The position numbers and the translations under genes are program-made. The notes under the pieces were generated by a model. It saw only the letters and a list, made by a program, of their open reading frames with translations. It did no database searches and was not told the DNA's origin. Positions 18,477 to 29,153 of a DNA stretch of 64,000 nucleotides are shown piece by piece. Within the stretch, counting starts at the first letter, position 1. Each line of letters opens with the position of its first letter. Origin of the DNA: Stenotrophomonas maltophilia (lineage in GTDB: Bacteria; Pseudomonadota; Gammaproteobacteria; Xanthomonadales; Xanthomonadaceae); assembly GCF_002799245.1 (NCBI RefSeq), contig NZ_NEQV01000002.1, positions 868,001-932,000 of the forward strand, written 5' to 3'.

Positions 18477-19319
18477 TCAGCGCAGCTTCGCCAGGGCCTG
18501 GCCCAGCTGCACCGGGCTTTCGGCGCCCAGCTGCGGGGCGAATTCGGCTACGCCCGGTGGCAGCAGCACGATCACGGTCGAGCCGTAGTTGAACCGTGCC
18601 ATCTCGGCAAAGCGCTCCAGCTTGATGCCCTGGCCGCGGTAGTCCTTGCGGGTGATGCGATCGCCGTAGGCCGGGATCTCCTCGCCGCTCCACACGGTTT
18701 CCACGCCGGACACCAGCAGTGCACCGACCATCACGCTGACCATCGGGCCGAAGCTGGTGTCGAAGTGGCAGACCAGGCGCTCGTTGCGGGCGAACAGGCG
18801 CGGTACGCCGTTGACGGCTGCCGGGCCGACGCTGAACAGGCGCCCCGGCACGTGCACGGTCTCACGCAGGGTGCCGGTCCACGGCATGTGCACGCGGTGG
18901 TAGTCGCGCGGGGACAGGTACACGGTGGCGTACAGGCCGTCGTTGTACGGCTTGGCATCCTCGGCGCTGCCCAGCAGTTCGGCGGCGGTGAACGACTGGC
19001 CCTTGGCCTGGAAGATGCGGCCGGCCTCGATCCTGCCGAGCTGGCTGATGCGGCCGTCGGCCGGCATCACCAGGCTGCGCGGATCGGCATCGGCCACGCG
19101 TGCGCCCGGCTTCAGCGCGCGGGTGAAGAACTGGTTGAAGGTCGCGTAGCTGCGCGGGTCCGGGTTGGCCGCCTCGTCCAGGTCGACGTTGAACTTGCGG
19201 GTGACGGTGTCGATCAGCCAGCGCGACACGCGCGGATCGTCCGAGTACGCCAGCGAGCGCGCCATCGAGGACAGCAGGCGATGGGGCAGGGCGTACGTCA
19301 GGGCGGTGGTGAGGCTCAT
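18477..19319 (-). CDS. psd: Phosphatidylserine decarboxylase proenzyme
   Basis: A 280-aa inner-membrane-associated enzyme that converts phosphatidylserine to phosphatidylethanolamine. The self-cleavage site generating the pyruvoyl group is in [10 protein letters not shown] at about residue 246 (GST in place of the frequent LGST). Other family marks are [25 protein letters not shown] and [10 protein letters not shown]. Length agrees with proteobacterial Psd (E. coli 322 aa, others about 280). The ATG at 19319 overlaps the stop of the SCO1 gene by 4 bp, so the pair is coupled. A longer in-frame reading would only translate the SCO1 region in another frame. Confidence 0.96.
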   Translation of the reverse strand: MSLTTALTYALPHRLLSSMARSLAYSDDPRVSRWLIDTVTRKFNVDLDEAANPDPRSYATFNQFFTRALKPGARVADADPRSLVMPADGRISQLGRIEAGRIFQAKGQSFTAAELLGSAEDAKPYNDGLYATVYLSPRDYHRVHMPWTGTLRETVHVPGRLFSVGPAAVNGVPRLFARNERLVCHFDTSFGPMVSVMVGALLVSGVETVWSGEEIPAYGDRITRKDYRGQGIKLERFAEMARFNYGSTVIVLLPPGVAEFAPQLGAESPVQLGQALAKLR

Positions 19320-19966
19320 GGGGCGGTTTTCTCGGTCAGCTTCTGCAGGTCGCGGGCAATCGCCGGCGCATTGAACGGGGGGCGCACCAGGCCGGCAAGG
19401 CGGCCCTGCGGGTCGAGCACGGCCAGGCTGGCCGAATGCTCGACGGTGTAATCCTCGGGGTTCTCGTCGAAATGCTTGCCCGGGACCTTCTGGAACACGA
19501 AGCCCAGCGAGGTGGCGAAGCGCTCCAGCGAGGGGATATCGGCGGTGGCGGCCAGGGTGTCCTTGTGGAAGCCGTGCACGTACTCGCCGAGGCGGGTGGC
19601 GCTGTCGCGATCCGGGTCGACCGAGATGAACAGCACGCGCGGGCGCAGGCCATCGGGCAGGGCCTCCCACTGGTTCTGCGCGCCGGCCAGCTCGGCCAGG
19701 GTGGTCGGGCAGACGTCGGGGCAGAAGGTGAAGCCCAGGAACACCAGGGTCCAGTGGCCCTTCAGTTCGCCCGGGATCAGCCGGGTGCCGTCGGACTGGG
19801 CCAGGTTGAAGTCGGGCAGTTCACGCGGCTGTGGATACAGGGTGATCGCCTCGGTGGCCGGGGCGTTGGCCGGCGGCTTCGGCGCGAACACCTGCTGGGC
19901 GGCCAGCAGGCCGAGCCCCGCGGCCAGGGCGATCAGCAGGATGATGCCGGCGTTGCGATTGAACAT
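19316..19966 (-). CDS. SCO1/SenC copper chaperone-like protein
   Basis: A 216-aa membrane-anchored thioredoxin-fold protein. An N-terminal hydrophobic helix (residues 7-28) anchors it facing the periplasm. The copper-binding CxxxC is at Cys82/Cys86 (FCPDVCP) and the third ligand His177 lies in [14 protein letters not shown] proteins deliver copper to the CuA site of cytochrome oxidase or act as thiol oxidoreductases. No oxidase gene is adjacent; instead it is coupled to psd, so its partner is not given by context. Confidence 0.92.
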   Translation of the reverse strand: MFNRNAGIILLIALAAGLGLLAAQQVFAPKPPANAPATEAITLYPQPRELPDFNLAQSDGTRLIPGELKGHWTLVFLGFTFCPDVCPTTLAELAGAQNQWEALPDGLRPRVLFISVDPDRDSATRLGEYVHGFHKDTLAATADIPSLERFATSLGFVFQKVPGKHFDENPEDYTVEHSASLAVLDPQGRLAGLVRPPFNAPAIARDLQKLTEKTAP

Positions 19967-20054
19967 GGGGGCTCCCGCGCGAAATGGGCTCCATCATAAC
20001 GGCTGCGGCCCGATCGTTTCCGCCGCAACGGATGCCGCCGCGGGCGCCAGCCCC

Positions 20055-20060
20055 TATAAT
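20055..20060 (+). promoter_or_regulatory. -10 element of the prmB unit
   Basis: Consensus TATAAT followed by CGGGGGCC, 29 bp before the prmB start, in the 122-bp divergent gap with the SCO1 gene. The -35 region is not recognisable. Confidence 0.55.
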
Positions 20061-20088
20061 CGGGGGCCACTTTGCCCGCAGTACCGCC

Positions 20089-21018
20089 ATGACCGCTGAA
20101 ACGGCCGCCGAACTCCACACGATCATCGATCTGATCCGCTACGGCACCAGCCGTTTCAACGAAGCCGGGCTGACCTTCGGGCACAGCTACGACAATGCGC
20201 TGGACGAGGCCACCCAGCTGGTGCTGCACAGCCTGCACCTGCCGCATGACCTCGGCCCGGCCTACGGCCAGGCGCGCCTGCTGCAGGCCGAGAAGCTGCG
20301 CGTACTGGAGCTGTTCCAGCGCCGCATCGACGAACGCGTTCCGGCCGCCTACCTGACCGGCGAGGCCTGGTTTGCCGGCCTGAGTTTCAAGAGCGACCCG
20401 CGCGCCCTGGTGCCGCGCTCGCCGATCGCCGAGCTGATCGAATGCGGCTTCCAGCCGTGGCTGGGTGACCGCTACGTGCACCGTGCGCTGGACCTGTGCA
20501 CCGGTTCGGGCTGCATCGCCATCGCCATCGGCCACTACTACCCGAACTGGGAAGTCGATGGCGTGGACCTCAGCGACGACGCGCTGTCGCTGGCCGAGGA
20601 GAACAAGGAACGGCTGCAGGCGCACAACGTCGCCCTGATCAAGTCGGACCTGTTCACTGGCCTGACCGGCCGCCACTACGACCTGATCGTCACCAATCCG
20701 CCGTACGTGACCAACGACGAGACCGATGCCCTGCCGCAGGAATACTCCTACGAGCCGGAAATGGGCCTGCGTGCCGGTGACGACGGCCTGGACCTGGTGC
20801 TGAAGATCCTGCGCGATGCGCCGCTGCACCTGAGCGAAACCGGCCTGCTGATCTGCGAAGTGGGCGAGTCGCAGCAGCATCTGGTCAGGCTGCTGCCGGA
20901 AGTGGACTTCGACTGGATCGAGTTCAAGGTCGGCCAGATGGGCATCTTCGCGGTCGAATGCCGTGAACTGATCGCCCACAGTGCACGCATCACCGAACTG
21001 GCGGCGCAGCGCCCGTGA
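20089..21018 (+). CDS. prmB: 50S ribosomal protein L3 glutamine methyltransferase
   Basis: A 309-aa SAM-dependent N5-glutamine methyltransferase. SAM-binding DLCTGSG spans residues 135-141 and the catalytic NPPY is at 203-206 (VTNPPYVTN). The N-terminal helical domain with [19 protein letters not shown] is typical of PrmB rather than PrmC, whose substrates are release factors. Length equals E. coli PrmB (310 aa). It is followed by aroC with a GTGA overlap, the prmB-aroC order seen in many gammaproteobacteria. Confidence 0.95.
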   Translation: MTAETAAELHTIIDLIRYGTSRFNEAGLTFGHSYDNALDEATQLVLHSLHLPHDLGPAYGQARLLQAEKLRVLELFQRRIDERVPAAYLTGEAWFAGLSFKSDPRALVPRSPIAELIECGFQPWLGDRYVHRALDLCTGSGCIAIAIGHYYPNWEVDGVDLSDDALSLAEENKERLQAHNVALIKSDLFTGLTGRHYDLIVTNPPYVTNDETDALPQEYSYEPEMGLRAGDDGLDLVLKILRDAPLHLSETGLLICEVGESQQHLVRLLPEVDFDWIEFKVGQMGIFAVECRELIAHSARITELAAQRP

Positions 21019-22118
21019 GCTCCAATTCGTTCGGCAAGCTGTTCACCGTCACCACGTTCGGCGAGTCGCACGGGCCGGCCATCGGCTGCGTGATCGATGG
21101 CTGCCCGCCGGGGCTGGCGCTGGACGCGGCCGAATTCGCCCACGATCTGCAGCGCCGCGCCACCGGCAAGAGCCGGCACACCTCGGCACGGCGCGAGGCC
21201 GATGAGGTCGAGATCCTGTCGGGCGTATACGAGGGCCTGACCACCGGTACTCCGATCGCGCTGCTGATCCGCAACACCGACCAGCGCAGCAAGGACTACG
21301 CCAACATCGGCCAGCAGTTCCGCCCGGGCCATGCCGACTACAGCTACTGGCACAAGTACGGCATCCGCGATCCGCGCGGTGGCGGCCGTTCCTCGGCACG
21401 CGAGACCACCATGCGCGTGGCCGCCGGCGTGGTCGCCAAGAAGTGGCTGGCCGAGCGCTTCGGCGTCACCGTGCGTGGCTACCTGTCGCAGCTGGGTGAC
21501 ATCACCCCGGCCGGTTTCGACTGGTCGGCGGTGGAGGACAACCCGTTCTTCTGGCCGCACGCCGCACAGGTGCCCGAGCTGGAGGCGTACATGGATGCGC
21601 TGCGCAAGTCCGGAGATTCGGTCGGTGCATGCGTGGATGTGGTCGCCGACAACGTGCCGCCGGGCTGGGGCGAGCCGATCTACGGCAAGCTCGATGGCGA
21701 CCTTGCCGCCGCCCTGATGAGCATCAATGCGGTGAAGGGCGTGGAGATCGGCGACGGTTTCGCCAGCGCTGCGCAGAAGGGCACCGAGCACCGTGACCTG
21801 CTGACCCCGCAGGGCTTCGCCAGCAACCATGCCGGCGGCATCCTCGGTGGTATCTCCACCGGCCAGCCGGTGGTCGCATCGATTGCCTTGAAGCCGACCT
21901 CCAGCCTGCGCCTGCCGGGCCCGTCGCTGGATACCGCCGGCAACGTGGTGGAGGTGGTCACCACCGGTCGCCACGATCCCTGCGTCGGCATCCGCGCCAC
22001 TCCGATCGCCGAGGCGATGATGGCGATGGTGCTGATGGACCAGGCGCTGCGCCATCGCGCGCAGTGTGGCGATGTCGGCACGATCACTCCGCGCATTCCC
22101 GGGCAGATCGATGGCTGA
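21015..22118 (+). CDS. aroC: Chorismate synthase
   Basis: A 367-aa FMN-dependent enzyme making chorismate from EPSP, the last step of the shikimate pathway that feeds the trp genes further along this window. Signatures are [16 protein letters not shown] at the N-terminus, [14 protein letters not shown] with [14 protein letters not shown], and [15 protein letters not shown] start at 21015 overlaps the prmB stop. The following dehydrogenase gene overlaps by 8 bp, so three genes form one unit. Confidence 0.98.
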   Translation: MSSNSFGKLFTVTTFGESHGPAIGCVIDGCPPGLALDAAEFAHDLQRRATGKSRHTSARREADEVEILSGVYEGLTTGTPIALLIRNTDQRSKDYANIGQQFRPGHADYSYWHKYGIRDPRGGGRSSARETTMRVAAGVVAKKWLAERFGVTVRGYLSQLGDITPAGFDWSAVEDNPFFWPHAAQVPELEAYMDALRKSGDSVGACVDVVADNVPPGWGEPIYGKLDGDLAAALMSINAVKGVEIGDGFASAAQKGTEHRDLLTPQGFASNHAGGILGGISTGQPVVASIALKPTSSLRLPGPSLDTAGNVVEVVTTGRHDPCVGIRATPIAEAMMAMVLMDQALRHRAQCGDVGTITPRIPGQIDG

Positions 22119-23148
22119 CACGCGGCCGACCGTGTGGGTGAGCCAGCCGCTGATCGACGCGGCCATCGCGCCGCTGCGCGATCGCGTGCAGCTGCGCAGT
22201 ACCGACACCGTCACCGCCTGGTCGCCGGACCAGATCGCCGCACAGCTGGCCAGCGCCGATGGCGCGATCATCACCCTCAACGAGCGCATCGGTGCGGCCC
22301 AGGTGGCGGATGCCACGCAGCTGCAGGTGATCGCCAATGTCGGTGTCGGCTACAACAACCTGGACGTCGACGCGCTCAGCGCGGCCGGCATCCTGGCCAG
22401 CAACACGCCGGACGTCCTTACCGAAACCACCGCAGATCTCGGTTTCGCCCTGCTGATGGCGACGGCGCGCCGGATCACCGAGTCCGAACGCTGGCTGCGT
22501 GAAGGCCAGTGGCAGCAGTGGTCGTTCCAGACCATGCTCGGTGCCGACATCCATGGCAGCACGCTGGGCATCCTCGGCATGGGCCGCATCGGCCAGGGGA
22601 TCGCCCGCCGTGGCGCGCACGGTTTCGGCATGAAGGTGCTGTACCACAACCGTTCGCAGCTGCCAGCGGCGACCGAAGCGGAGGTGGGCGCCACCTATGT
22701 GGACCTGGATACGCTGCTCGCGCAATCCGATCACCTGCTGCTGGTGCTGCCGTACACCCCGGCCTCGCACCATCTGATCGATGCCGCCGCGCTGGCGAAG
22801 ATGAAGCCGTCGGCAACGCTGGTGAACATCGCCCGTGGTGGCCTGGTCGATGAGATCGCGCTGGCCGATGCGCTGGACAGCGGCCGCCTGGCTGCCGCCG
22901 GCCTGGATGTATACGAGGGCGAGCCGAAGGTGCGCCCGGAGCTGCTGGCACTGCGCAATGTGGTGCTCACTCCGCACATCGGCAGCGCCTCGCTGCTAAC
23001 GCGCACGGCGATGGTACAGCTGGCCGTGGATAATCTGGTTGCCGGGCTTGGCCTGGACGGCGGCCCGTCGCGCATGCCGAGCGCGATCAACGCTGACGCG
23101 GCGATGGCTGCGCGCGTGACTCTGGGCAAAAAAACCGGGAAACGATAG
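22111..23148 (+). CDS. D-isomer-specific 2-hydroxyacid dehydrogenase
   Basis: A 345-aa NAD(P)-dependent dehydrogenase, probably a glyoxylate/hydroxypyruvate or 2-ketogluconate reductase of the GhrB/TkrA kind. The Rossmann motif GMGRIG is at about 156-161, catalytic Arg242 in [10 protein letters not shown], the glutamate in LDVYEGEP and His289 in LTPHIGSAS. The ATG at 22111 lies inside aroC, giving an 8-bp overlap. The exact substrate cannot be read from sequence; pdxB-type 4-phosphoerythronate dehydrogenase is less likely because the C-terminal dimerisation domain is absent. Confidence 0.88.
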   Translation: MADTRPTVWVSQPLIDAAIAPLRDRVQLRSTDTVTAWSPDQIAAQLASADGAIITLNERIGAAQVADATQLQVIANVGVGYNNLDVDALSAAGILASNTPDVLTETTADLGFALLMATARRITESERWLREGQWQQWSFQTMLGADIHGSTLGILGMGRIGQGIARRGAHGFGMKVLYHNRSQLPAATEAEVGATYVDLDTLLAQSDHLLLVLPYTPASHHLIDAAALAKMKPSATLVNIARGGLVDEIALADALDSGRLAAAGLDVYEGEPKVRPELLALRNVVLTPHIGSASLLTRTAMVQLAVDNLVAGLGLDGGPSRMPSAINADAAMAARVTLGKKTGKR

Positions 23149-23182
23149 GGAACCTCCGCGCACCCCGCTTGAGGAGGTTCCC
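23148..23182 (+). terminator. Hairpin after the prmB-aroC-dehydrogenase unit
   Basis: Ten-bp stem GGGAACCTCC/GGAGGTTCCC with a 15-nt loop immediately after the stop codon. No U-tract follows, so termination efficiency is uncertain. Confidence 0.5.
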
Positions 23183-23240
23183 CGAACCCAGCTGTCGTGC
23201 GTGATTTTTCCCCATCCCCGTTTTCGTGAGAGTTTCCCCC

Positions 23241-24269
<1,029 letters not shown>

Positions 24270-24289
24270 TCACAGCGGTTGCCTCACCG

Positions 24290-24363
24290 GTAGTGCCGGC
24301 TGCTGGCCGGCATTGCCGTGAGGGCTGGACGTGCGTGCCTGGCGGCCAGCGGCCGGCACCACC
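24290..24363. repeat. GTAGTGCCGGC-type SMAG variant dimer
   Basis: A GTAGTGCCGGCTGCTGGCC unit (24290-24312) faces a degenerate inverted copy ending GGCCGGCACCACC (about 24340-24363). It is the same subfamily as 42273-42346. A further degenerate AGCCGGGCACGGGCTCGGCT fragment follows at about 24373. Confidence 0.7.
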
Positions 24364-24400
24364 AGGCTGTGCAGCCGGGCACGGGCTCGGCTCTGCATGG

Positions 24401-24430
24401 GTGCGGACCCTGGTCCGCACGCTTTATAGT
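24401..24430 (+). promoter_or_regulatory. Hairpin plus TATAGT box directly at fimV start
   Basis: A perfect 9-bp stem (GTGCGGACC CT GGTCCGCAC, 24401-24420) is followed by TATAGT at 24425-24430. The fimV ATG begins only 8 bp after that box and no ribosome-binding site lies between, so transcription from it would give an almost leaderless mRNA. Confidence 0.4.
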
Positions 24431-24437
24431 GTCGCCC

Positions 24438-26465
24438 ATGAATAAACGGGCCAGGGGCGCAAAGCGCCCGCTCCTCTATCTTTCCACCGCGCTGTTGGCC
24501 CTGGCCAGCAGTTCGGCGCTTGCCCTGGGCTTGGGTGACATCCGTGTCCTGTCCAAGCCGGGCCAGCCCCTGCTGGCCGAAATCCCGGTGGTCTCGGCCG
24601 ATCCGTCCGAGCTGGAGAACCTGCGCGTCGCGCTTGCTTCACCGGTCACCTTCGAGCGCGTCGGTCTGCAGCGGCCGACCGGGCTGGTCAGCGAGCTGCA
24701 GTTCGAACTGACCCGCAATGCGCAGGGCAGGGCGGTGGTGCGGGTGACCTCGCAGACGCCGGTCGAGGCCCCGTCGCTGAGCTTCCTGATCGAGGCCGAT
24801 TGGGGCCAGGGCCGCCTGGTGCGCGAGTATTCGGCACTGGTCGATGCGCCCTCCAGCGCACTGGCGGTGGCCGAGCCGGAGATCGTCGCACCGGCGGGCA
24901 CCCTCTCCAACACCATCGTCCGTGACGCTGCCCCTGCACCGGCCGCCGCAGAGCGCGCGAGCGTGCCTGCGCCGTCCACCGCGGCAGCGCCGGCCCCGGC
25001 CCCGGCTCGCCCGCGTGCAGTGGCTGCACCCGCTGCCGCGCCGGCAGCCGATGGCAGCGTCACCGTCCAGCGTGGGCAGACCCTGTCGCAGATCGCCAGC
25101 GCGGTGGCCCGCGGCAACCAGGTCAGCCGTGACCGCGCAATGATTGCCCTGCTGCGGGCCAACCCGGAGGCCTTCATCCGGGGCAACGTCAACCTGCTCA
25201 AGCAGGGCGCCGTACTGCGCATGCCGGGCAGCGATGCACTGGCGGCGGTCGATGCCGCCGAAGCCGCAGCGCTGGTGCGTGAACACGCCGCACAGTGGCG
25301 GCAGGCGCGCACCGTGCCGCAACCTGCGGGCACCGTTGCCCCGGTCGCCAAGGCGGCAACCACGAACGCTTCTTCCCCGGCTGCGGCCAATGGGGCACGA
25401 CTTGAAATCGCCCCGGCGCTGGCCTCCGACGCCACGCACGCGGGCACAACCACCGGCACCGGAGCCGGCAGCGAGGGTGACATGCTGGGCAACGAACAAC
25501 TGCGCCAGGCACGCGAGGACATCGCGACCCGCGATGCCGAGATCGGCGAGCTGAAGCAGCGCGTGGCCGACCTGGAAAAGCTCAAGGAACAGCAGCAGTC
25601 GCTGATCGCGATGAAGGACAACGACCTGGCCGCCGCGCAGCAGCGCCTGGCGCAGGCACCGGATGGCCGCGATGCGGCAACGCCGTGGTACTGGCTGGGG
25701 CTGCCGGTGCTGCTGCTGGCGGCCGGTGCGGCCTGGCTGCTGCGCCGTCGCAAGCCGTCGCCGCTGCCGCCGCTGCGCGAAGAAGGCGATGCCGCTGGCC
25801 TGGCCGCAGCGGTACCGGCGGGCGCGGCGCTGGATACGCTGGCCGAGCAGTCCTCGTGGTCGTCGCTGGTGCCCGATGGCGGGCGACAGGAGCCGGCGAT
25901 GCCGGCCTGGGCGAGCGGAACCGAGGTGCAGGATGATGTGGCTGTCGAACCGGACGCCGACGTCGCCGCCCAGACTGACTGGCAGGCGCAGACGCTGCGC
26001 GATGACGAAGTGGTGGCGCTGCCTGAGGCAGTGACCGACCTGCCGCGCTGGGACGAGCCGGTGACCACGCAGGACGACCGCGTGGCGGCCGCCTCCGTGC
26101 AGGATGACGCGGTCGCGTCGGCGGCACCTGACGAGGTGGCAGTGCCGGATTACGCGCTGCACGCCGAACAGCAGCCGCAGTTCCGTGGCGTGTTCGACCT
26201 GCCGGCCGAGCGCCATGACAGCGGGGATTCAAGCGAGGCGCCGCACGACGCGCTGGCCACGGCCGCGCACGAAGACGGCGCCGCAGCACCGGCCAGCGAT
26301 GCCGGCTGGGCGCCGCGCGCTGGGCAGGAACGCCTGGAGCTGGCCATCGCCTACCTCGATCTGGGCGATGCCCAGACCGCACGTACGTTGCTGCAGGAAG
26401 TGGCCGACGGCGGCGACCTGCACTGCCAGGCCCAGGCCCGCGAACTGCTGGCCCGCCTGCCGTGA
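24438..26465 (+). CDS. fimV: FimV-like pilus/polarity scaffold protein
   Basis: A 675-aa inner-membrane protein. The signal peptide ends ALALGLGDIRVLS, followed by the FimV N-terminal periplasmic domain (LGDIRVLSKPGQPLLAEI), a LysM-like segment (about 206-262, VQRGQTLSQIASAVARGN), an Ala/Pro-rich linker, a coiled coil (about 355-405), one transmembrane helix (WYWLGLPVLLLAAGAAWLL, about 416-434), and a very acidic cytoplasmic part. The C-terminal TPR-like FimV domain reads RLELAIAYLDLGDAQTARTLL. In Pseudomonas FimV organises the cell pole and type IV pilus/twitching. Shorter than P. aeruginosa FimV (about 919 aa). Upstream of truA, the usual location. Confidence 0.88.
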   Translation: MNKRARGAKRPLLYLSTALLALASSSALALGLGDIRVLSKPGQPLLAEIPVVSADPSELENLRVALASPVTFERVGLQRPTGLVSELQFELTRNAQGRAVVRVTSQTPVEAPSLSFLIEADWGQGRLVREYSALVDAPSSALAVAEPEIVAPAGTLSNTIVRDAAPAPAAAERASVPAPSTAAAPAPAPARPRAVAAPAAAPAADGSVTVQRGQTLSQIASAVARGNQVSRDRAMIALLRANPEAFIRGNVNLLKQGAVLRMPGSDALAAVDAAEAAALVREHAAQWRQARTVPQPAGTVAPVAKAATTNASSPAAANGARLEIAPALASDATHAGTTTGTGAGSEGDMLGNEQLRQAREDIATRDAEIGELKQRVADLEKLKEQQQSLIAMKDNDLAAAQQRLAQAPDGRDAATPWYWLGLPVLLLAAGAAWLLRRRKPSPLPPLREEGDAAGLAAAVPAGAALDTLAEQSSWSSLVPDGGRQEPAMPAWASGTEVQDDVAVEPDADVAAQTDWQAQTLRDDEVVALPEAVTDLPRWDEPVTTQDDRVAAASVQDDAVASAAPDEVAVPDYALHAEQQPQFRGVFDLPAERHDSGDSSEAPHDALATAAHEDGAAAPASDAGWAPRAGQERLELAIAYLDLGDAQTARTLLQEVADGGDLHCQAQARELLARLP

Positions 26466-26491
26466 CCGACCCCGCCGACAAGGACCCTGCC

Positions 26492-26854
26492 ATGAGCCGC
26501 GAGCGCCGCATCGACTACGTTGAATTCGCCTCCACGGATCCTGCGGCCAGCCGCGCCTTCTTCGAAAAGGCGTTCGGCTGGTCGTTCGTCGACTATGGCA
26601 GCGACTACACCGCGTTCGACGACGGCCGCCTGCAGGGGGGCTTCTTCCGCGGCCAGCCACAGCGTGCCAGCGATGCCGGTGCGCCGCTGCTGGTGTTGTA
26701 CGCTGACCAGCTGGCGCCGGTCGAGGCAGCGGTGCGTGACGCTGGCGGTGAGATCGTGCGGCCGGTGTTTTCTTTCCCCGGTGGCAGCCGTTTCCAGTTC
26801 GTCGAGCCCGGTGGCAACGAACTGGCGGTCTGGTCCGAACGCGATCCGGCCTGA
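26492..26854 (+). CDS. Glyoxalase/VOC superfamily protein
   Basis: A 120-aa cytoplasmic protein of the vicinal-oxygen-chelate fold. The beta-alpha-beta-beta-beta pattern is visible: IDYVEFASTDPAASRAFFEKAF at the start and FQFVEPGGNELAVW at the end, with Glu in the last strand as a possible metal ligand. Typical functions are glyoxalase, dioxygenase or bleomycin/fosfomycin binding; the substrate is unknown. I start it at ATG 26492, preceded by AAGGA with 7-nt spacing. A GTG at 26462 that overlaps the fimV stop (GTGA) would add ten residues and is a real alternative. Confidence 0.82.
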   Translation: MSRERRIDYVEFASTDPAASRAFFEKAFGWSFVDYGSDYTAFDDGRLQGGFFRGQPQRASDAGAPLLVLYADQLAPVEAAVRDAGGEIVRPVFSFPGGSRFQFVEPGGNELAVWSERDPA

Positions 26855-26886
26855 GCGCCGCCCCTCCCGCAACATCGAGGTAGCAC

Positions 26887-27657
26887 ATGCGTTACGCGCT
26901 TGGCGTCGAGTACGACGGCAGCGATTTCAGGGGCTGGCAGAACCTGGGCGAGGGTGGCCCCAGCGTGCAGGCCAGCCTTGAGCAGGCCCTGTCGTCGGTG
27001 GCAGATTCGCCACTGCAGGTGGTCTGTGCCGGCCGCACCGATGCCGGCGTGCACGGCCAGTGCCAGGTCGTGCATTTCGACACCGACGTGGTGCGCGATC
27101 CGCGTGCCTGGATGCTGGGGACCACCACCCGCTTGCCGCGCTCGATCGCGGTGCGCTGGTGCGTGCCGGTGGCCGACGATTTCCACGCCCGCTTCTCGGC
27201 ACGTGCGCGCCGTTACCGTTACCGCCTGCTCAACCGCGAGGTGCGGCCGGCGCTGGAGCGGCAGACGCTCAGCTGGGAGCGCCGTGCACTGGACGCGAGC
27301 CTGATGCATGCCGCCGGCCAGGCCCTGCTCGGCGAGAACGACTTCAGCGCGTTCCGTTCGGTGCAGTGCCAGGCGCTGCATGCGCGGCGTGAACTGCAGT
27401 CACTGCGGGTCAGCCGCCAGGACGAGGTGATCGAAGTCGCCGTGCAGGGCAATGCATTCCTTCATCACATGGTCCGCAATATCGTCGGATCGTTGATCCT
27501 GGTGGGCAGCGGCGAAAAACCGGTGGAATGGATCGCCGAACTGCTGGCCGGGCGCGATCGCACCGTAGCCGGTCCCACCGCACCGCCGCAGGGCCTGGTG
27601 TTCCTTGGGCCCCTGTACCCCGACAACTGGCATCTGCCCGCCGAGGTCACGCTATGA
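26887..27657 (+). CDS. truA: tRNA pseudouridine(38-40) synthase
   Basis: A 256-aa enzyme that isomerises uridines 38-40 in the tRNA anticodon arm. Catalytic Asp52 lies in [11 protein letters not shown], with [10 protein letters not shown] at the N-terminus and [13 protein letters not shown] near residue 195. Length fits E. coli TruA (270 aa). The ATG is preceded by GAGG. The stop codon overlaps the trpF start (ATGA), the fimV-truA-trpF arrangement known from pseudomonads and xanthomonads. Confidence 0.97.
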   Translation: MRYALGVEYDGSDFRGWQNLGEGGPSVQASLEQALSSVADSPLQVVCAGRTDAGVHGQCQVVHFDTDVVRDPRAWMLGTTTRLPRSIAVRWCVPVADDFHARFSARARRYRYRLLNREVRPALERQTLSWERRALDASLMHAAGQALLGENDFSAFRSVQCQALHARRELQSLRVSRQDEVIEVAVQGNAFLHHMVRNIVGSLILVGSGEKPVEWIAELLAGRDRTVAGPTAPPQGLVFLGPLYPDNWHLPAEVTL

Positions 27658-28310
27658 GCCGCTCCTACTACCGCACCCGCATCAAGTTCTGTGGCATGAC
27701 CCGGGCCGGCGATGTCCGCCTGGCCGGTGAGCTGGGCGTGGACGCGGTGGGTTTCATCTTTGCCCGTGAAAGCAGCCGTCGGGTTGCCCCGGCCGAGGCG
27801 CGCGCGATGCGCCAGGCGATCGCGCCGATGGTCGACGTGGTGGCATTGTTCCGCAACAACAGCAAGGAAGAGGTGCGCGAGGTGCTGCGCACGGTACGGC
27901 CGACCCTGCTGCAGTTCCACGGCGAGGAAGACGAGAGCTTCTGCCGCAGCTTCAACATGCCCTACCTGAAGGCGATCGCCATGGGCGGGCGTGAAGAGAT
28001 CAATGCCCGCACGCTCCAGCTGCGTTACCCCAGCGCCGCCGGCTTCCTGTTCGACAGCCATGCGCCGGGCGGCGGCGGCGGCACCGGCGTGGCCTTCGAC
28101 TGGGGCCGGATTCCGACCGGCCTGCATCGCCCGTTCCTGCTGGCCGGCGGCCTGAACCCGGAAAACGTCTACGACGCGGTGCTGGCCACCCTGCCGTGGG
28201 GCGTGGATGTCTCCAGCGGCATCGAACTGGAGCCGGGCATCAAGGACGGCTACAAGATGCGTACCTTCGTCGAAGAAGTGCGCCGCGCCGACTGCACGGT
28301 CCTCGAGTGA
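27654..28310 (+). CDS. trpF: Phosphoribosylanthranilate isomerase
   Basis: A 218-aa TIM-barrel enzyme for the third step from anthranilate to tryptophan (Amadori rearrangement of PRA to CdRP). The catalytic base is Cys13 in IKFCGMT and the general acid is Asp185 in GVDVSSGIE, with LLQFHGEE and [10 protein letters not shown] as further signatures. Monofunctional, unlike the E. coli TrpC-TrpF fusion. It is coupled to truA by a 4-bp overlap. Its usual xanthomonad neighbours trpB/trpA are here displaced by about 11 kb, with a five-gene cassette in between. Confidence 0.97.
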   Translation: MSRSYYRTRIKFCGMTRAGDVRLAGELGVDAVGFIFARESSRRVAPAEARAMRQAIAPMVDVVALFRNNSKEEVREVLRTVRPTLLQFHGEEDESFCRSFNMPYLKAIAMGGREEINARTLQLRYPSAAGFLFDSHAPGGGGGTGVAFDWGRIPTGLHRPFLLAGGLNPENVYDAVLATLPWGVDVSSGIELEPGIKDGYKMRTFVEEVRRADCTVLE

Positions 28311-28345
28311 TCGGCGTCACTATTTGCCGTGATTGAGACCTTGAT

Positions 28346-28375
28346 TTGAGCCTGCACGCATTCTTCACATAGGAT
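28346..28375 (+). promoter_or_regulatory. Putative promoter of the flotillin/ATPase/TelA cassette
   Basis: TTGAGC and TAGGAT separated by 18 bp in a short, relatively AT-rich stretch after trpF. The first gene of the cassette starts 104 bp after the -10 box. No operator-like dyad was recognised. Confidence 0.45.
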
Positions 28376-28478
28376 GGTCCCTAGCGCGCCTGCCATGAGG
28401 GCCGGCGCCGGGATCGACGGGGCGGGCATTGCGCGCCCTGAACGGGCGGCCGCCGCCCACAGCCCAGGAAGGCAAGCG

Positions 28479-29153
28479 ATGCAGGAGTTTCTCACCGTCG
28501 TGCTCGGTTACCCGACTCTGCCGTACAGCATTCTGCTGATGGTGTCGGTGATGTATTGGGCGGTTGCGGCGTTCGGCCTGGTCGATGACGGCTTCGGCGA
28601 TCTCGGCGCCGATGGCGCACTCGAGGCCGGGACCGATCTCAGTGGCCTGTCGGCCGTGCTGGCGCGCTGGGGCCTGGGCGGCGTCCCGATCATGGTGGTG
28701 GTCACATTGCTGGGCCTGTTCGGCTGGTTCATCACCTATTTCATCCATCTGTTCGTACTGCTGCCGCTGCCGGACCTGCTGCGCTGGGGGCTGGGCACGC
28801 TCGTGGCGGTGCTGGCACCGCTGCCTGCAGTACCGCTCACCGCGTTGATCCTGCGCCCGGTCCGGCGCTTCCTGCTGCGCCTGCGGCCGGTGCCTCAGGC
28901 ATCGCTGCTGGGCCGGATCGGCGTGGTCGCATCGCCGAAGGTGGACGCACGCAGCGGCCATGCCAATGTCGATGACGGCGGCGCCGGGCTGGTGCTGCAG
29001 GTCCGCAGCGACATCGAACTGCAGCGTGGCGAGCGCATCGTGCTGGTCGAGCACATGGCCGAACAGCACTATTACCGGGTGGTCCGCGCCGATGCGGTCG
29101 CCCTCGATTTCCAGGACAACCTGCTTCCGGGCAACAAGGAGAATCATCAATGA
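28479..29153 (+). CDS. YqiJ/NfeD-like inner-membrane OB-fold protein
   Basis: A 224-aa membrane protein. Hydrophobic segments are near residues 10-32, 65-90 and 100-122; the C-terminal part (about 140-205, LLGRIGVVASPKVD ... GERIVLVEH) looks like the OB-fold of YqiJ/NfeD proteins. Such proteins accompany flotillins (yqiJ-yqiK in E. coli, nfeD-floT in Bacillus) and are thought to help build membrane microdomains. ATG at 28479 has AGGAAGG upstream. Its last codons overlap the flotillin gene (ATGA). Assignment comes from topology, motif and context; an exact family hit would need a profile search. Confidence 0.8.
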   Translation: MQEFLTVVLGYPTLPYSILLMVSVMYWAVAAFGLVDDGFGDLGADGALEAGTDLSGLSAVLARWGLGGVPIMVVVTLLGLFGWFITYFIHLFVLLPLPDLLRWGLGTLVAVLAPLPAVPLTALILRPVRRFLLRLRPVPQASLLGRIGVVASPKVDARSGHANVDDGGAGLVLQVRSDIELQRGERIVLVEHMAEQHYYRVVRADAVALDFQDNLLPGNKENHQ

